Below, piece by piece: positions 34,456-43,123 of a stretch of DNA of 64,000 bases (its first letter is position 1; each line of letters starts with the position of its first letter). The notes below the pieces were generated by a model. That model did not search any database, had not been told where the DNA came from, and worked only from the letters and a program-made list of their open reading frames with translations. A program made the translations under genes and the position numbers. The DNA is taken from the NCBI GenBank assembly GCA_027483645.1, contig JAIXUD010000014.1, positions 42,525 to 106,524 of the forward strand, given 5' to 3'. This DNA comes from Sphingobacteriales bacterium (lineage in GTDB: Bacteria; Bacteroidota; Bacteroidia; Chitinophagales; CAIOSU01).

Positions 34456-35211
34456 TTATTGCTGGTCTTCCTTCACCTGTTTCCAAAACTTAGAGGCGAA
34501 TACGAAGCTATTAAGTTGCTCGTCTTTGGTGGTCATTACCTCTTTGCCGCTTCCTTCCCAATGCACTTGTCCTTCGTGTATGTATATCACCTTGTCGCCG
34601 ATACCCATTACCGAGTTCATATCATGGGTATTGATAACGGTAACAATGTTGAGGTCTTTGGTAAGCTCATCAATCAATTCATCTATTACAATCGAAGTGA
34701 TAGGGTCCAGGCCGGAGTTGGGCTCGTCGCAAAACAGGTAGCGGGGCTTTTGCACAATGGCTCGGGCAATACCCACACGCTTCATCATACCACCGCTTAT
34801 TTCTGATGGGAATTTTTTGTGGGCACCTTTTAGGTTTACGCGCTCCAGCACTTCGTTTACCCGTTCTGCCTTTTCTTTTTTACTCATGCTGGTAAACATA
34901 TCCAGCGGAAAGCGCACGTTTTCTTCTACAGTCATAGAGTCGAACAGGGCATTGCCTTGAAACAGCATCCCCATTTCCAGCCGAATAAGCTTGCGTTCCT
35001 TTTCGGTCATTTTCACAAAGTCGCGGCCGTCGTATAATATCTCACCGCTAGTAGGCTCAAACAGGCCAACCATACACTTTAGTAACACGGTTTTGCCTGC
35101 GCCGCTCTTACCTATTATTAGGTTGCACTTGCCTTCTTCCATGGTTACATTAATGCTTTTCAGCACCTCGTTGTCATTGAAAGATTTTGATATTTCCTTT
35201 ACCTCTATCAT
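34456..35211 (-). CDS. MlaF-like ABC transporter ATPase
   Basis: A 251-residue ABC ATPase with Walker A GKSGAGKT, signature SGGMMKRVGIARAI and Walker B YLFCDEP. The GLDPITSIVIDELI form and the overall length are typical of MlaF, the cytoplasmic engine of retrograde phospholipid (Mla/Mce) transport between membranes. The upstream permease gene overlaps its start by 4 bases. No MlaD/MCE-domain or MlaC gene follows, so partners must be encoded elsewhere. Confidence 0.9.
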   Translation of the reverse strand: MIEVKEISKSFNDNEVLKSINVTMEEGKCNLIIGKSGAGKTVLLKCMVGLFEPTSGEILYDGRDFVKMTEKERKLIRLEMGMLFQGNALFDSMTVEENVRFPLDMFTSMSKKEKAERVNEVLERVNLKGAHKKFPSEISGGMMKRVGIARAIVQKPRYLFCDEPNSGLDPITSIVIDELIDELTKDLNIVTVINTHDMNSVMGIGDKVIYIHEGQVHWEGSGKEVMTTKDEQLNSFVFASKFWKQVKEDQQ

Positions 35212-35957
35212 AGTAGCAATGAGGCGATAAAGAAGTTAGCAATAATAACCACGATACTGCTGAACACCACGGCACGGGTACTGGCTTTGCCTACACCAAC
35301 TACGCCACCAGTGGTGTAGAAACCTTGGTAGCAACTTATGGTGGTAATAATGAAGGCAAAGCTTACCGATTTGATAAACAATATTATAGTATCAGCATCT
35401 CTAAGAGGGTCTTGCAGACCGCGAATGTATTCGGCAGAGGTATACGCGCCCGATGCCACACCGGCAAATAGGCCACCATAGATGCCGAAAAACACCGAGA
35501 ATACTATCAATAGCGGCATTACCACCACCGAGGCCAATACTTTCGGGCCGATGAGGTAAGAAGCAGTATTAACACCCATTATTTTCATAGCGTCAATCTG
35601 CTCGCTAATGCGCATAGTACCGAGTTCCGAAGAAATGTTGGAACCTACTTTGCCTGCCAGCAATAGTGCCGAAAGGGTAGGGGCAAGCTCCAAAATCAGG
35701 GAGTCGCGCACAATTAAGCCAATCCACCACATCGGTATAAAGTTGCCCTGCAACTGGTAAGCAAACTGCACGGCGGTAACCGCACCAATAAAAAGAGACA
35801 TGATGGAAATAATGCCAAGCGAGCCTACACCTATCAGGCTCATTTGCCTAAATAGTTCTTTCCAATACATACCTGCCTTCTCGGGCTTGGAAAACAAGCT
35901 CCCTAAAGTCATGAAATATCGGCCCAAATGGTAAAAGAAATTCATAGGCTGTATCAA
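35208..35957 (-). CDS. MlaE-like ABC permease
   Basis: A 249-residue integral inner-membrane protein of the MlaE/DUF140 family. The marker ELGTMRISEQIDAMKIMGVN (coupling helix region) and SLIGVGSLGIISIMSLFIGAVTA are typical. It pairs with the MlaF-like ATPase, whose start codon overlaps its stop (ATGA). A role in keeping outer-membrane lipid asymmetry is inferred from the family. The gene opens the operon. Confidence 0.92.
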   Translation of the reverse strand: MIQPMNFFYHLGRYFMTLGSLFSKPEKAGMYWKELFRQMSLIGVGSLGIISIMSLFIGAVTAVQFAYQLQGNFIPMWWIGLIVRDSLILELAPTLSALLLAGKVGSNISSELGTMRISEQIDAMKIMGVNTASYLIGPKVLASVVVMPLLIVFSVFFGIYGGLFAGVASGAYTSAEYIRGLQDPLRDADTIILFIKSVSFAFIITTISCYQGFYTTGGVVGVGKASTRAVVFSSIVVIIANFFIASLLL

Positions 35958-36204
35958 AGTCTGTCCAAAAATAGCGTTTTTCTTTGTTTAAATTGGTTTA
36001 TGGGTTTTTGGTTAACTGCCTATTGGTAGAAAGACAGATATGATAGGTACTGTTTTTTACGGGTCTATAACTCCGAAACGGCAATAACTAACTATTAATT
36101 AATCACTTATCAATTATTTGACTACTTTTATAGTCGTGTCCAATTTTGACTGATTTGTTTACGAATAATCAAAAACCAATAACTAATCAACCAATAACCA
36201 AACC

Positions 36205-36906
36205 ATGAGGATAGTAGTAACTGGTGCCACCAAGGGCATCGGGCGAGCGATAACCGAGGTTTTTGCCACCAAAGGTTTTGATGTAGCCATATGTGCTAGA
36301 GACGAAGCAGCATTAAAAAAATTGGAAGGCCTGCTGAAAAATAAATATCCTGATATAGAAGTGATTGCGGTGGCCGCCGATATGTCGCTGCGCGCTGATG
36401 TGTTTCGTTTTGCAGAAGCCATCCGCGAAAAGTGGGATACGGTTGAAGTTTTGGTAAACAATGCTGGTGTGTTTTTGCCAGGCAATGTTACTACTGAGCA
36501 AGAGGGCACGCTGGAAAAGCTGATTGAGACCAATCTATATAGTGCCTATTATATGACGCGGGAGGTTTTGTCGCTACTGCAAGCTAACGACCGAGGCCAT
36601 ATTTTCAACATCAGCTCCGTAGCGGGCATGAAGGCTTACCCCAACGGCGGTTCCTACTCCATCAGCAAATTTGCCATGACGGGCCTGAGCAAGGCCCTGC
36701 GTGAAGAACTGAATGACCAGAACATACGGGTAACCACAGTAATGCCAGGAGCTGTGCTTACCGCATCTTGGGAGGGTGTGAACCTACCCGAAGAACGCTT
36801 TATAGATGTGGTAGACTTGGCCCAACTAATATATGACTGCTACAAACTAAGCTACCGGACAGTAGTGGAGGACTTAGTAGTTCGGCCGATGCTAGGGGAT
36901 CTCTAG
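36205..36906 (+). CDS. Short-chain dehydrogenase/reductase
   Basis: A 233-residue SDR with the cofactor motif VTGATKGIG at residues 5-13, NNAGVF in the middle, and the YSISKFA catalytic Tyr-Lys pair. It lacks a distinctive C-terminal region, so substrate and cofactor choice cannot be told. AACCAATAACC-type repeats fill the DNA right before its ATG (36170-36204). The gene is monocistronic. Confidence 0.88.
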   Translation: MRIVVTGATKGIGRAITEVFATKGFDVAICARDEAALKKLEGLLKNKYPDIEVIAVAADMSLRADVFRFAEAIREKWDTVEVLVNNAGVFLPGNVTTEQEGTLEKLIETNLYSAYYMTREVLSLLQANDRGHIFNISSVAGMKAYPNGGSYSISKFAMTGLSKALREELNDQNIRVTTVMPGAVLTASWEGVNLPEERFIDVVDLAQLIYDCYKLSYRTVVEDLVVRPMLGDL

Positions 36907-36910
36907 AAGT

Positions 36911-36941
36911 GACGATGGACGATAGACGATGGACCATGGTT
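36911..36941. repeat. CGATAGACGATGG dispersed repeat
   Basis: GACGATGGACGATAGACGATGGACCATGG directly after the SDR gene. It also shares the following GGTTTTGCT string with the copy at 34205-34234. Confidence 0.7.
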
Positions 36942-37146
36942 TTGCTTCAAAATTGTTGTTAAGTATCAAAAATTGGTTTTTAATCAATTTCCCGGGTGTT
37001 CGTTCTCCTTACTTCTTAATTCCTTATCAAAAAAGGGCACGACAATTGTATTAACAGATTTATGCCGCAATAACCCGCGAAATTTTGTTTAATTTTCGGC
37101 TTTGTTGGAATTGTTTGGATGGGTACCAGCATTTGCATTGTTAGAT

Positions 37147-37180
37147 GTACTTAATACTTGATACTCACATCTTGATACTA
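37147..37180. repeat. ACTTGATACT dispersed repeat abutting a start codon
   Basis: TACTTAATACTTGATACTCAC then ATCTTGATACTA. The last A of the repeat is the A of the ATG of the TraB/GumN gene. This makes the repeat the whole translation initiation region. Confidence 0.65.
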
Positions 37181-38070
37181 TGTACAAAGTGACTACAAAA
37201 AAACAGTTGAAACACATCGTCCTCTTGTGGCTGGTAGCCGCTTCTTTATTGCCTTTCAATGTTTTCGGACAGAAGAACACCACGCCCAACAGCTTGCTTT
37301 GGCAGATATCGGGTAATGGAATGAAGCACAACGCATACTTGTTTGGCACCATGCACGTGAAAGATAAAAAGGTGTTCGACTTTTCTAAAAACATGAGCAC
37401 CGCCTTCGATACTTGTAAGGCATTTGCTATGGAGATAGCCCTAGAGCCTGATATATACAAGGATATTTTCCAGATGATGGTGGCCGACAAAGACTACCGC
37501 ATAGAAGATTACCTAACCCCGGAAGAGCTACAGAAGGTCGACAATTTCCTTAAGAAAGAGTTTGGGTTTAAGCTGGAGCTGTTTAAACAGATAAAGCCGG
37601 TGTTCCTCTATATTATAATGTCGGGCACGGGTATGAGCGTGGATAACGAACATTTTTTAGATGAGCATCTGTTTTTGATTGCCAAGCAAAATGAAAAAAC
37701 CATCATCGGCATCGAGAGCCTTGAGGAACAGATTAACGCACTCAATGGCTTATCCATTCGCGAGCAGTTGGATTTGGTGCTGGATGCGGTAGATGGCTTC
37801 GGCGAAAACAAAAAGCTGGAGCAAAAGCTATTGAATTACTACCAGAAGCAACAGTTAAGCGAGATAGCTCAACTAATTGAAGAAAGCAGCAACGAGAAAG
37901 TTACAGAGCTGCTACTTACCCGCCGCAACTATGTAATGGCAGATAGGATAGCCGTTTTCCTTCCCAAAGAATCGGTATTCATTGCAATAGGTGCTGGCCA
38001 CTTACCTGGTAAAGAAGGGGTGATTGAGCTACTGCGCAAGAAGGGTTTTACGGTAGAACCTGTTTTTTGA
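37180..38070 (+). CDS. Exported TraB/GumN-family (TIKI-like) protein
   Basis: A 296-residue protein with an N-terminal hydrophobic signal (about residues 10-27, VFGQ) and a TraB/GumN/Tiki-type fold. The first conserved GTMHVKDKKVFDF block supplies the GTxH motif. The C-terminal IGAGHLPGKEGVIELLRKKG supplies the GxxH motif. These two motifs are thought to form a metal-dependent hydrolase or protease site (Tiki proteins). The role in bacteria is unclear. It stands alone. Confidence 0.88.
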   Translation: MYKVTTKKQLKHIVLLWLVAASLLPFNVFGQKNTTPNSLLWQISGNGMKHNAYLFGTMHVKDKKVFDFSKNMSTAFDTCKAFAMEIALEPDIYKDIFQMMVADKDYRIEDYLTPEELQKVDNFLKKEFGFKLELFKQIKPVFLYIIMSGTGMSVDNEHFLDEHLFLIAKQNEKTIIGIESLEEQINALNGLSIREQLDLVLDAVDGFGENKKLEQKLLNYYQKQQLSEIAQLIEESSNEKVTELLLTRRNYVMADRIAVFLPKESVFIAIGAGHLPGKEGVIELLRKKGFTVEPVF

Positions 38071-38145
38071 AGGTTAGCAATTAGGAATTAGATTAAAACT
38101 GTTCCCTAAGGGGAAACTCATATGTTGTGCCACCTACGTTATGGA

Positions 38146-38191
38146 TAGTTCGTGGTTCGACTACGCTCACCATGACATCCGCTCACAATGA
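38146..38191. repeat. GGTTCGACTACGCTCACCATGAC-type repeat
   Basis: GTGGTTCGACTACGCTCACC and then ATGACATCCGCTCACAATGAC: two related units in tandem, between convergent genes. No coding frame. Confidence 0.4.
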
Positions 38192-38261
38192 CAAATCGGA
38201 GGGTCCTAACTCAGATTTTAGGCAGTACCTATTTCCTATTTATTATTTCCTATTTCCTAAA

Positions 38262-38846
38262 CTACGTTTTACTCAGCTTATCCAACAACGGGTTGGTAAT
38301 GGGTGGGCTGTAGTGCAGCATGGTGTTTATTACATCTTCTACTTTATCAGTAAACAGCATCATGCGTCGGTGGCGCTCTTTTAGCAGTCCTTCGGCTGCC
38401 ATATGATCTAGCAATTGTATCAAGTGGTTGTAGTAACCATTAATATTGAGCACCGCTACCGGCTTATGGTGAAGGCCTAGTTGCGCCCAAGTGATGATTT
38501 CCAGCAGTTCTTCCAACGTGCCATAGCCACCTGGCAAAGCGATAAAGCCATCTGCCAGTTTCGACATTTGCAGCTTGCGCTCGTGCATGCTCTCTACTAG
38601 TATTAATTCGTTTAAGCCGGTATGGGCAATTTCTTTACCAGATAAGAAGTGCGGTATTACCCCTGTTACCGCCCCGCCGCTTTGTAATACGGCATCGGCC
38701 ACGGTGCCCATTAGGCCCACTTTAGCGCCACCATATATAAGGCGAATGCTCTGCCGGGCCAAGATGTGGCCGAGCGCTTCTGCCGCTAATTGATACTCTT
38801 CTCGTTCGCCTAGGCTAGAGGCGCAAAACACACAAATACTCTTCAT
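38262..38846 (-). CDS. LOG-family cytokinin riboside monophosphate phosphoribohydrolase (TIGR00730)
   Basis: A 194-residue Rossmann-fold protein. The LOG signature PGGYGTLEELLEIITW holds the catalytic Glu and the phosphate-binding PGGxGT. ICVFCASSLGE at the N-terminus and LIYGGAKVGLMG complete the family pattern. LOG enzymes cleave nucleotide 5'-monophosphates to free base and ribose-5-phosphate. In bacteria the physiological substrate is usually unknown. ATG 38846 (MKSICVF) is preferred over the ATG three codons earlier. Monocistronic, convergent with the TraB/GumN gene. Confidence 0.92.
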   Translation of the reverse strand: MKSICVFCASSLGEREEYQLAAEALGHILARQSIRLIYGGAKVGLMGTVADAVLQSGGAVTGVIPHFLSGKEIAHTGLNELILVESMHERKLQMSKLADGFIALPGGYGTLEELLEIITWAQLGLHHKPVAVLNINGYYNHLIQLLDHMAAEGLLKERHRRMMLFTDKVEDVINTMLHYSPPITNPLLDKLSKT

Positions 38847-39008
38847 AGTACTCAATATACGGAATTTGGAAACAACGTTTTAGCCACAACCATATATGCG
38901 CAATAGAAAAATATTGTCATAGCTCAAGATTTCTTTGAAACCCCCGTAACCTTTCACTTGCTGCTGCCGTAGAAGAGGATAAGTTTCCTAACAGCAAAAA
39001 TTGGAACC

Positions 39009-39971
39009 ATGACAAATACTTCTACCCTACCCGCATTTAAAGGTTATACTTTCTCGAAAAACATGGTTACCAAGGTTAAAATTGGTGGGCTCTTGCTTGC
39101 AGCTATGCTAAGCCTGGGCTTTTCGGCGTCTGCCACCACCCATACTATTGCTGGCAACGGAAGTTTTAATGATACCAAACTGTGGGCAGCAGGCTACCCA
39201 GGCAACGTGATTTATGAAGGCGATACCGTATTGCTTTCGGGCAACATTGACTTGAACGTTGACGTGGTAATTAAAGGCGCTTTGCTAATTAAATCTAATG
39301 CTCGCTTATCAGGCACCAAAAACATTGTAGTTATGGATGCAGGCTTGCTGATGAACAACGGCATTACCATTGTGGAAGGCATTACCAACCGTGGTATGGT
39401 GTTCAACAAAAGCATACTGGAAACCCGTAAAGACATGATAAATACTGGCAAGGTGATAAACAACCAAAGCATGGTAGTAGGTAATATACTAGATAATGTA
39501 GGCACCATTACCGGTACTGGCGGCCAATTGATAGCCAATACCAAGTTAGTGAACAGCAAGGGTGGCCTAATACAGGGTAATCTAGATGTATGCTCTGCCA
39601 GCTTTTTGAACGTAGATGGTGGCAGCATCGATTCTACTTATGTAAGCTTTTGCGGTGCCCGCATCTTTAGCGAGGTGTTCCTTACTGCCAGCATCCGAAA
39701 AGACCATGTGGTGGTGAGCCTATTGAACAGTGAGAATAAGAGTTTCCAGAAATATGACATTGAAAAAAGCGAAGATGGTACCAGTTTTACCACAGTAGCA
39801 TCAATAGAAGGTAGCAGCATAACCGATGTAACCAAGGCTTTCCGATATCAAGATACGGACCTGAGCGCATCGAGCAATGTATACTACCGCATGAAATTGA
39901 CAAATAATGATGGATCGGTGAATACGCTACCTGCCGTGCAACTAGGCAGCAGCATTATCGCCGGCCGATAA
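39009..39971 (+). CDS. Exported beta-strand-rich protein of unknown function
   Basis: Not recognised. A 320-residue product with a short N-terminal extension, then a signal-like segment (about residues 22-41, ending FSASATT). The middle (about 45-215) has regular short repeats of strand-turn type (GNIDLNVDVVIKGALLIK, NKSILETRKDMINTGKVINN, GNILDNVGTITGTGG), as in right-handed beta-helix or filamentous proteins. The last ~95 residues (SFQKYDIEKSEDG, NVYYRMKLTNNDGS) resemble the Ig-like module that usually precedes a T9SS sorting domain in Bacteroidota. No sorting domain follows, since the protein stops at SIIAGR. It could be a truncated T9SS cargo. Confidence 0.72.
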   Translation: MTNTSTLPAFKGYTFSKNMVTKVKIGGLLLAAMLSLGFSASATTHTIAGNGSFNDTKLWAAGYPGNVIYEGDTVLLSGNIDLNVDVVIKGALLIKSNARLSGTKNIVVMDAGLLMNNGITIVEGITNRGMVFNKSILETRKDMINTGKVINNQSMVVGNILDNVGTITGTGGQLIANTKLVNSKGGLIQGNLDVCSASFLNVDGGSIDSTYVSFCGARIFSEVFLTASIRKDHVVVSLLNSENKSFQKYDIEKSEDGTSFTTVASIEGSSITDVTKAFRYQDTDLSASSNVYYRMKLTNNDGSVNTLPAVQLGSSIIAGR

Positions 39972-40282
39972 CGGCTAATGTTACAAACCAGCCCCTGCTG
40001 ATTGTGGAGAGTGATGAGGGGATAGGAACTGTGAAGAACGATCGTGAAGAACGATGTGCAAGAAAGATACTGAGGAGAAAACAGAGGTTGGTTTTGAGCG
40101 ACAATGGCCGTTTCCGGAAAAGGAACGGCTTTTGTCGTTGCTAAAACCGAAATTAGAATAGTCTTACATCCAATTAGCTATAGGAAAGATAGAAACACAC
40201 TAACATGGCACCCCGTGCATGTGACTGACCCCAAAAATGAAGAAAGGCGCTGAATTTCAGCGCCTTTCTTCGTTTTTGGATG
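39972..40282. other. Intergenic region before tRNA-Glu
   Basis: About 310 bases without a gene. It lies downstream of the beta-helix-like gene and holds the terminator at 40240-40270. The short stretch around 40020-40060 has GTGAAGAACGATCGTGAAGAACGATG, a 14-base direct repeat. Confidence 0.4.
40240..40270 (-). terminator. Bidirectional terminator beside tRNA-Glu
   Basis: AAGAAAGGCGCTGAA and TTCAGCGCCTTTCTT form a ~14-bp stem. It is placed 12 bases past the tRNA-Glu 3' end on the minus strand, where it is followed by CATTTTTGG. Confidence 0.7.
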
Positions 40283-40354
40283 TAGCCCGTAGGGGAATCG
40301 AACCCCTGTTACTAGAATGAAAATCTAGCGTCCTAACCCCTAGACGAACGGGCC
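40283..40354 (-). tRNA. tRNA-Glu (TTC)
   Basis: Full cloverleaf on the minus strand. Acceptor GGCCCGT pairs with ACGGGCT (first pair G-U), anticodon stem CTAGA/TCTAG with loop TTTTCAT and anticodon TTC, T-arm AGGGG-TTCGATT-CCCCT. Discriminator A, CCA not encoded. Confidence 0.95.
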
Positions 40355-40464
40355 ATTTATTTAATGGTGGTGCAAAAGTAATAGCGTTTACTTCATTTGC
40401 CAAATTTTTAACCGCTTTTTTTCAATAAAAATTCGCTTTAGTACAGAGTGTGTCACTATTCCCA

Positions 40465-40472
40465 TAAATTTG
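40465..40472 (+). promoter_or_regulatory. Candidate gap promoter (-7 TAAATTTG)
   Basis: TAAATTTG fits TAnnTTTG and lies 21 bases before the gap ATG. A CTTTAG string about 24 bases upstream is a weak -33 candidate. Confidence 0.5.
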
Positions 40473-40493
40473 TACTGAATAAAACAAGATACT

Positions 40494-41492
40494 ATGAGCC
40501 GTAAAAAAGTAGCTATTAACGGGTTTGGACGCATTGGAAGATTGGTATTCAGGCTTTTACACAACCACCCCGATGTGGAAGTGGTTGCAGTGAACGATTT
40601 AGCCGATAATGCTACGCTCATTCATCTATTAAAGTATGATACTGTACACGGCAAGTTTCAGGGCACGGCTGCTACAGAGGGAGATTATTTGGTAGTGAAT
40701 GGCCATAAAGTATTGGGTACTGCCGAGAAGGATCCCGAACATTTGCCTTGGGGTAAGTTGGGGGTAGACCTGGTAATTGAATGTACCGGCCTTTTCCGCA
40801 GCAGGGATAAAGCAACCAAACACCTTACTGCTGGCGCTAAGCGCGTAGTTATTTCGGCCCCTGCAAAGGGGGATATTAAAACCATAGTGCTTGGGGTGAA
40901 CGATGAGATACTTGATAGTAATGATACTATTATTTCCAACGCATCGTGCACAACCAACTGCCTCGCACCGATGGTGAAGGTGCTACAAGAGGCTTTTGGC
41001 GTGGATAGGGCATTTGTAACCACCGTACATGCCTATACTGCCGACCAGCGCCTGCAGGATGCCCCACACGACGATCTGCGCCGTGCTCGTGCCGCCGCAC
41101 AGAACATTGTGCCTACCACCACCAATGCCGGCACTGCGCTTGCCGAAGTAATGCCCGAAACCAAGGGCAAGGTGTTTGCCTCTGCGCTGCGTGTACCTGT
41201 TATAGCTGGGTCGCTTACGGAGATAAATGTGCTCTTAAAGAAAGATACCACTGTGGAGGAGTTGAATTCCGCATTTAAGAAAGCAGCGGCATCCAACCTT
41301 AAAGATATTTTGGAATATACCGAGGACGAAATTGTTTCTAGCGATATTGTCGGCAATCCGCATTCGTGCATATTTGATAGCAAGTTGACATTGGTGGAGG
41401 GGAACTTCATTAAAATTACTGGCTGGTACGATAACGAGAGCGGCTACAGCAATCGCTTGGTTGATTTGGTATTGAAGCTTAATACGTTATAA
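40494..41492 (+). CDS. gap: Glyceraldehyde-3-phosphate dehydrogenase, type I
   Basis: A 332-residue glycolytic NAD-dependent enzyme oxidising glyceraldehyde-3-phosphate to 1,3-bisphosphoglycerate. It has the NAD motif INGFGRIGRL, catalytic Cys152 in SNASCTTNCLAP, and the catalytic His in TVHAYTADQ. TGLFRSRDKA and GWYDNESGYSNR are also typical. pgk follows 150 bases downstream on the same strand, separated by two repeat elements, so they form a functional pair but perhaps not one transcript. Confidence 0.97.
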   Translation: MSRKKVAINGFGRIGRLVFRLLHNHPDVEVVAVNDLADNATLIHLLKYDTVHGKFQGTAATEGDYLVVNGHKVLGTAEKDPEHLPWGKLGVDLVIECTGLFRSRDKATKHLTAGAKRVVISAPAKGDIKTIVLGVNDEILDSNDTIISNASCTTNCLAPMVKVLQEAFGVDRAFVTTVHAYTADQRLQDAPHDDLRRARAAAQNIVPTTTNAGTALAEVMPETKGKVFASALRVPVIAGSLTEINVLLKKDTTVEELNSAFKKAAASNLKDILEYTEDEIVSSDIVGNPHSCIFDSKLTLVEGNFIKITGWYDNESGYSNRLVDLVLKLNTL

Positions 41493-41504
41493 CCAACAGG
41501 TAAA

Positions 41505-41590
41505 TTAACCACAAAGAACACGAAGGAAAACACAAAGTACACAAAGCCTTAGTGCTCTTAGTGTTTTTACCTTAGTGCACTTTGTGGTAA
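41505..41590. repeat. ACCACAAAG-type inverted repeat element
   Basis: TTAACCACAAAGAACACGAAGG on the left is mirrored by CCTTAGTGCACTTTGTGGT on the right, with CACAAAG and CTTAGTG units between. It is the best paired copy in the window. A transcribed copy would fold into a long hairpin between gap and pgk. Confidence 0.75.
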
Positions 41591-41600
41591 GTCCATAACA

Positions 41601-41634
41601 CTACTTGATACTTGATACTCACTACTTGATACTA
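41601..41634. repeat. ACTTGATACT dispersed repeat before pgk
   Basis: Three TACTTGATAC units, ending 8 bases before the pgk ATG. Same family as 23187 and 37147. Confidence 0.7.
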
Positions 41635-41642
41635 TTTAGCAA

Positions 41643-42836
41643 ATGAAAATCTCCAATTACAATTTCTCTGGCAAAAAAGCCTTGGTGCGCGTCGACTTTA
41701 ACGTGCCGCTTAATGATGCCTTCGAGATTACCGACGACACGCGAATTCGCGCAGTTTTGCCAACCATTGAGAAGATTACCAAGGATGGGGGCTCAGCCAT
41801 ATTGATGTCGCACTTTGGCCGCCCGAAAGGTGGGCCCGAGGATAAGTACAGCTTGAAACACTTGCTGAAACACCTAAGCAGTTTGCTGGGCCAGGAATTA
41901 CAGTTTGCCAATGACTGCATAGGGGAGGAGGCCAAAGCAAAATCAGCGGCACTAAAACCAGGCGAAGTATTGCTACTGGAAAACACCCGCTTTTATAAAG
42001 AAGAAGAAAAAGGCGACAAAGTGTTTGCAAAGAAATTGGCTGCGTTGGGCACCGTATATGTAAATGATGCTTTCGGTACCGCGCACCGCGCCCATGCTAG
42101 CACCACCATCGTTGCCGACTTTTTTGATGCTGACCACAAACTGTTTGGCTACTTGATGGATGCCGAGGTGGAAAATGCCGATAAGGTTTTGAACAGTGCC
42201 GAGCACCCGTTCACCGCCATCATCGGCGGTGCCAAGGTGTCGGATAAGATATTAATTATCGAAAACCTATTGCCGAAGCTGGATAACCTGATTATCGGCG
42301 GCGGCATGGCTTATACCTTTATTAAGGCCGCTGGTGGCGAGATAGGAAACTCTTTGGTAGAAGCCGAGAAGCTTGACCTTGCAAAAGAATTGGTAGAAAA
42401 ATGCAAAAAACATGGAGTTGAATTATATTTGCCGTCCGATTCGGTAGTGGCGGATAAGTTTGATGCCCAAGCGAATACCGCTCTTTCAAATAGTGATAGC
42501 ATAGAAGCAGGTTGGATGGGTTTGGATATTGGCCCAAAAGCTATTGCCGAATACAAAAAGGTCATCCTCGCTTCTAAAACGATCCTTTGGAACGGCCCTA
42601 TGGGCGTATTTGAAATGGAGAAGTTTCAAGAAGGAACCAAGTCCATTGCCCTTACCGTAGCCGAAGCCACCAAAAACGGTGCGTTCAGCTTAATTGGCGG
42701 CGGCGATTCGGTGGCGGCCATCAACAAATTTGGCCTTGATGAGCAGGTAAGCTTCGTTTCCACCGGGGGCGGCGCTATGCTGGAGTATTTTGAAGGGAAG
42801 GAATTGCCAGGGATCAAAGCGATTAGGAATAGCTAA
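41643..42836 (+). CDS. pgk: Phosphoglycerate kinase
   Basis: A 397-residue glycolytic kinase transferring phosphate from 1,3-bisphosphoglycerate to ADP. The N-terminal signature [15 protein letters not shown], the basic-patch SHFGRPKG, the HRAHAST loop, and the C-terminal nucleotide site [15 protein letters not shown] are all visible. Length is standard for bacteria. Downstream of gap. Confidence 0.97.
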   Translation: MKISNYNFSGKKALVRVDFNVPLNDAFEITDDTRIRAVLPTIEKITKDGGSAILMSHFGRPKGGPEDKYSLKHLLKHLSSLLGQELQFANDCIGEEAKAKSAALKPGEVLLLENTRFYKEEEKGDKVFAKKLAALGTVYVNDAFGTAHRAHASTTIVADFFDADHKLFGYLMDAEVENADKVLNSAEHPFTAIIGGAKVSDKILIIENLLPKLDNLIIGGGMAYTFIKAAGGEIGNSLVEAEKLDLAKELVEKCKKHGVELYLPSDSVVADKFDAQANTALSNSDSIEAGWMGLDIGPKAIAEYKKVILASKTILWNGPMGVFEMEKFQEGTKSIALTVAEATKNGAFSLIGGGDSVAAINKFGLDEQVSFVSTGGGAMLEYFEGKELPGIKAIRNS

Positions 42837-42867
42837 TCTGTAATGATCAATAATATTGAGCGTAGTT

Positions 42868-42941
42868 CGGGATGTAGCTCAGTCCGGTAGAGTACACGGC
42901 TGGGGGTCGTGGGGTCGCAAGTTCGAATCTTGTCATCCCGA
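42868..42941 (+). tRNA. tRNA-Pro (GGG)
   Basis: Full cloverleaf. Acceptor CGGGATG pairs with CATCCCG (C1-G72, as expected for tRNA-Pro), anticodon stem CACGG/TCGTG with loop CTGGGGG and anticodon GGG, T-arm CAAG-TTCGAAT-CTTG. Discriminator A. Confidence 0.95.
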
Positions 42942-42950
42942 CTAGTATTA

Positions 42951-42984
42951 AAGTGGTTAGAAATTATTGTATTTCTAACCACTT
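42951..42984 (+). terminator. Terminator of tRNA-Pro
   Basis: AAGTGGTTAGAAAT and ATTTCTAACCACTT form a perfect 14-bp stem, then TTTTATTTT, 9 bases past the tRNA. Confidence 0.85.
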
Positions 42985-43123
42985 TTTTATTTTAGATAAA
43001 TGGAGGAGTATCAAGTTTATATTCTTCAAAGTCACAAGCATAAGCATCCCAATATTAAGATTAAGTAATTTACCAACATTACTTTTAGTATAAAGCATAT
43101 TTTAGCAGTCAGAAAAACATGTT

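Noticed and set aside
42837..43123. tRNA-Pro as an integration site for a mobile island
   Set aside because: The AT-rich DNA after it holds only a terminator and then an ordinary oxygenase gene. No integrase and no repeated tRNA 3' end.
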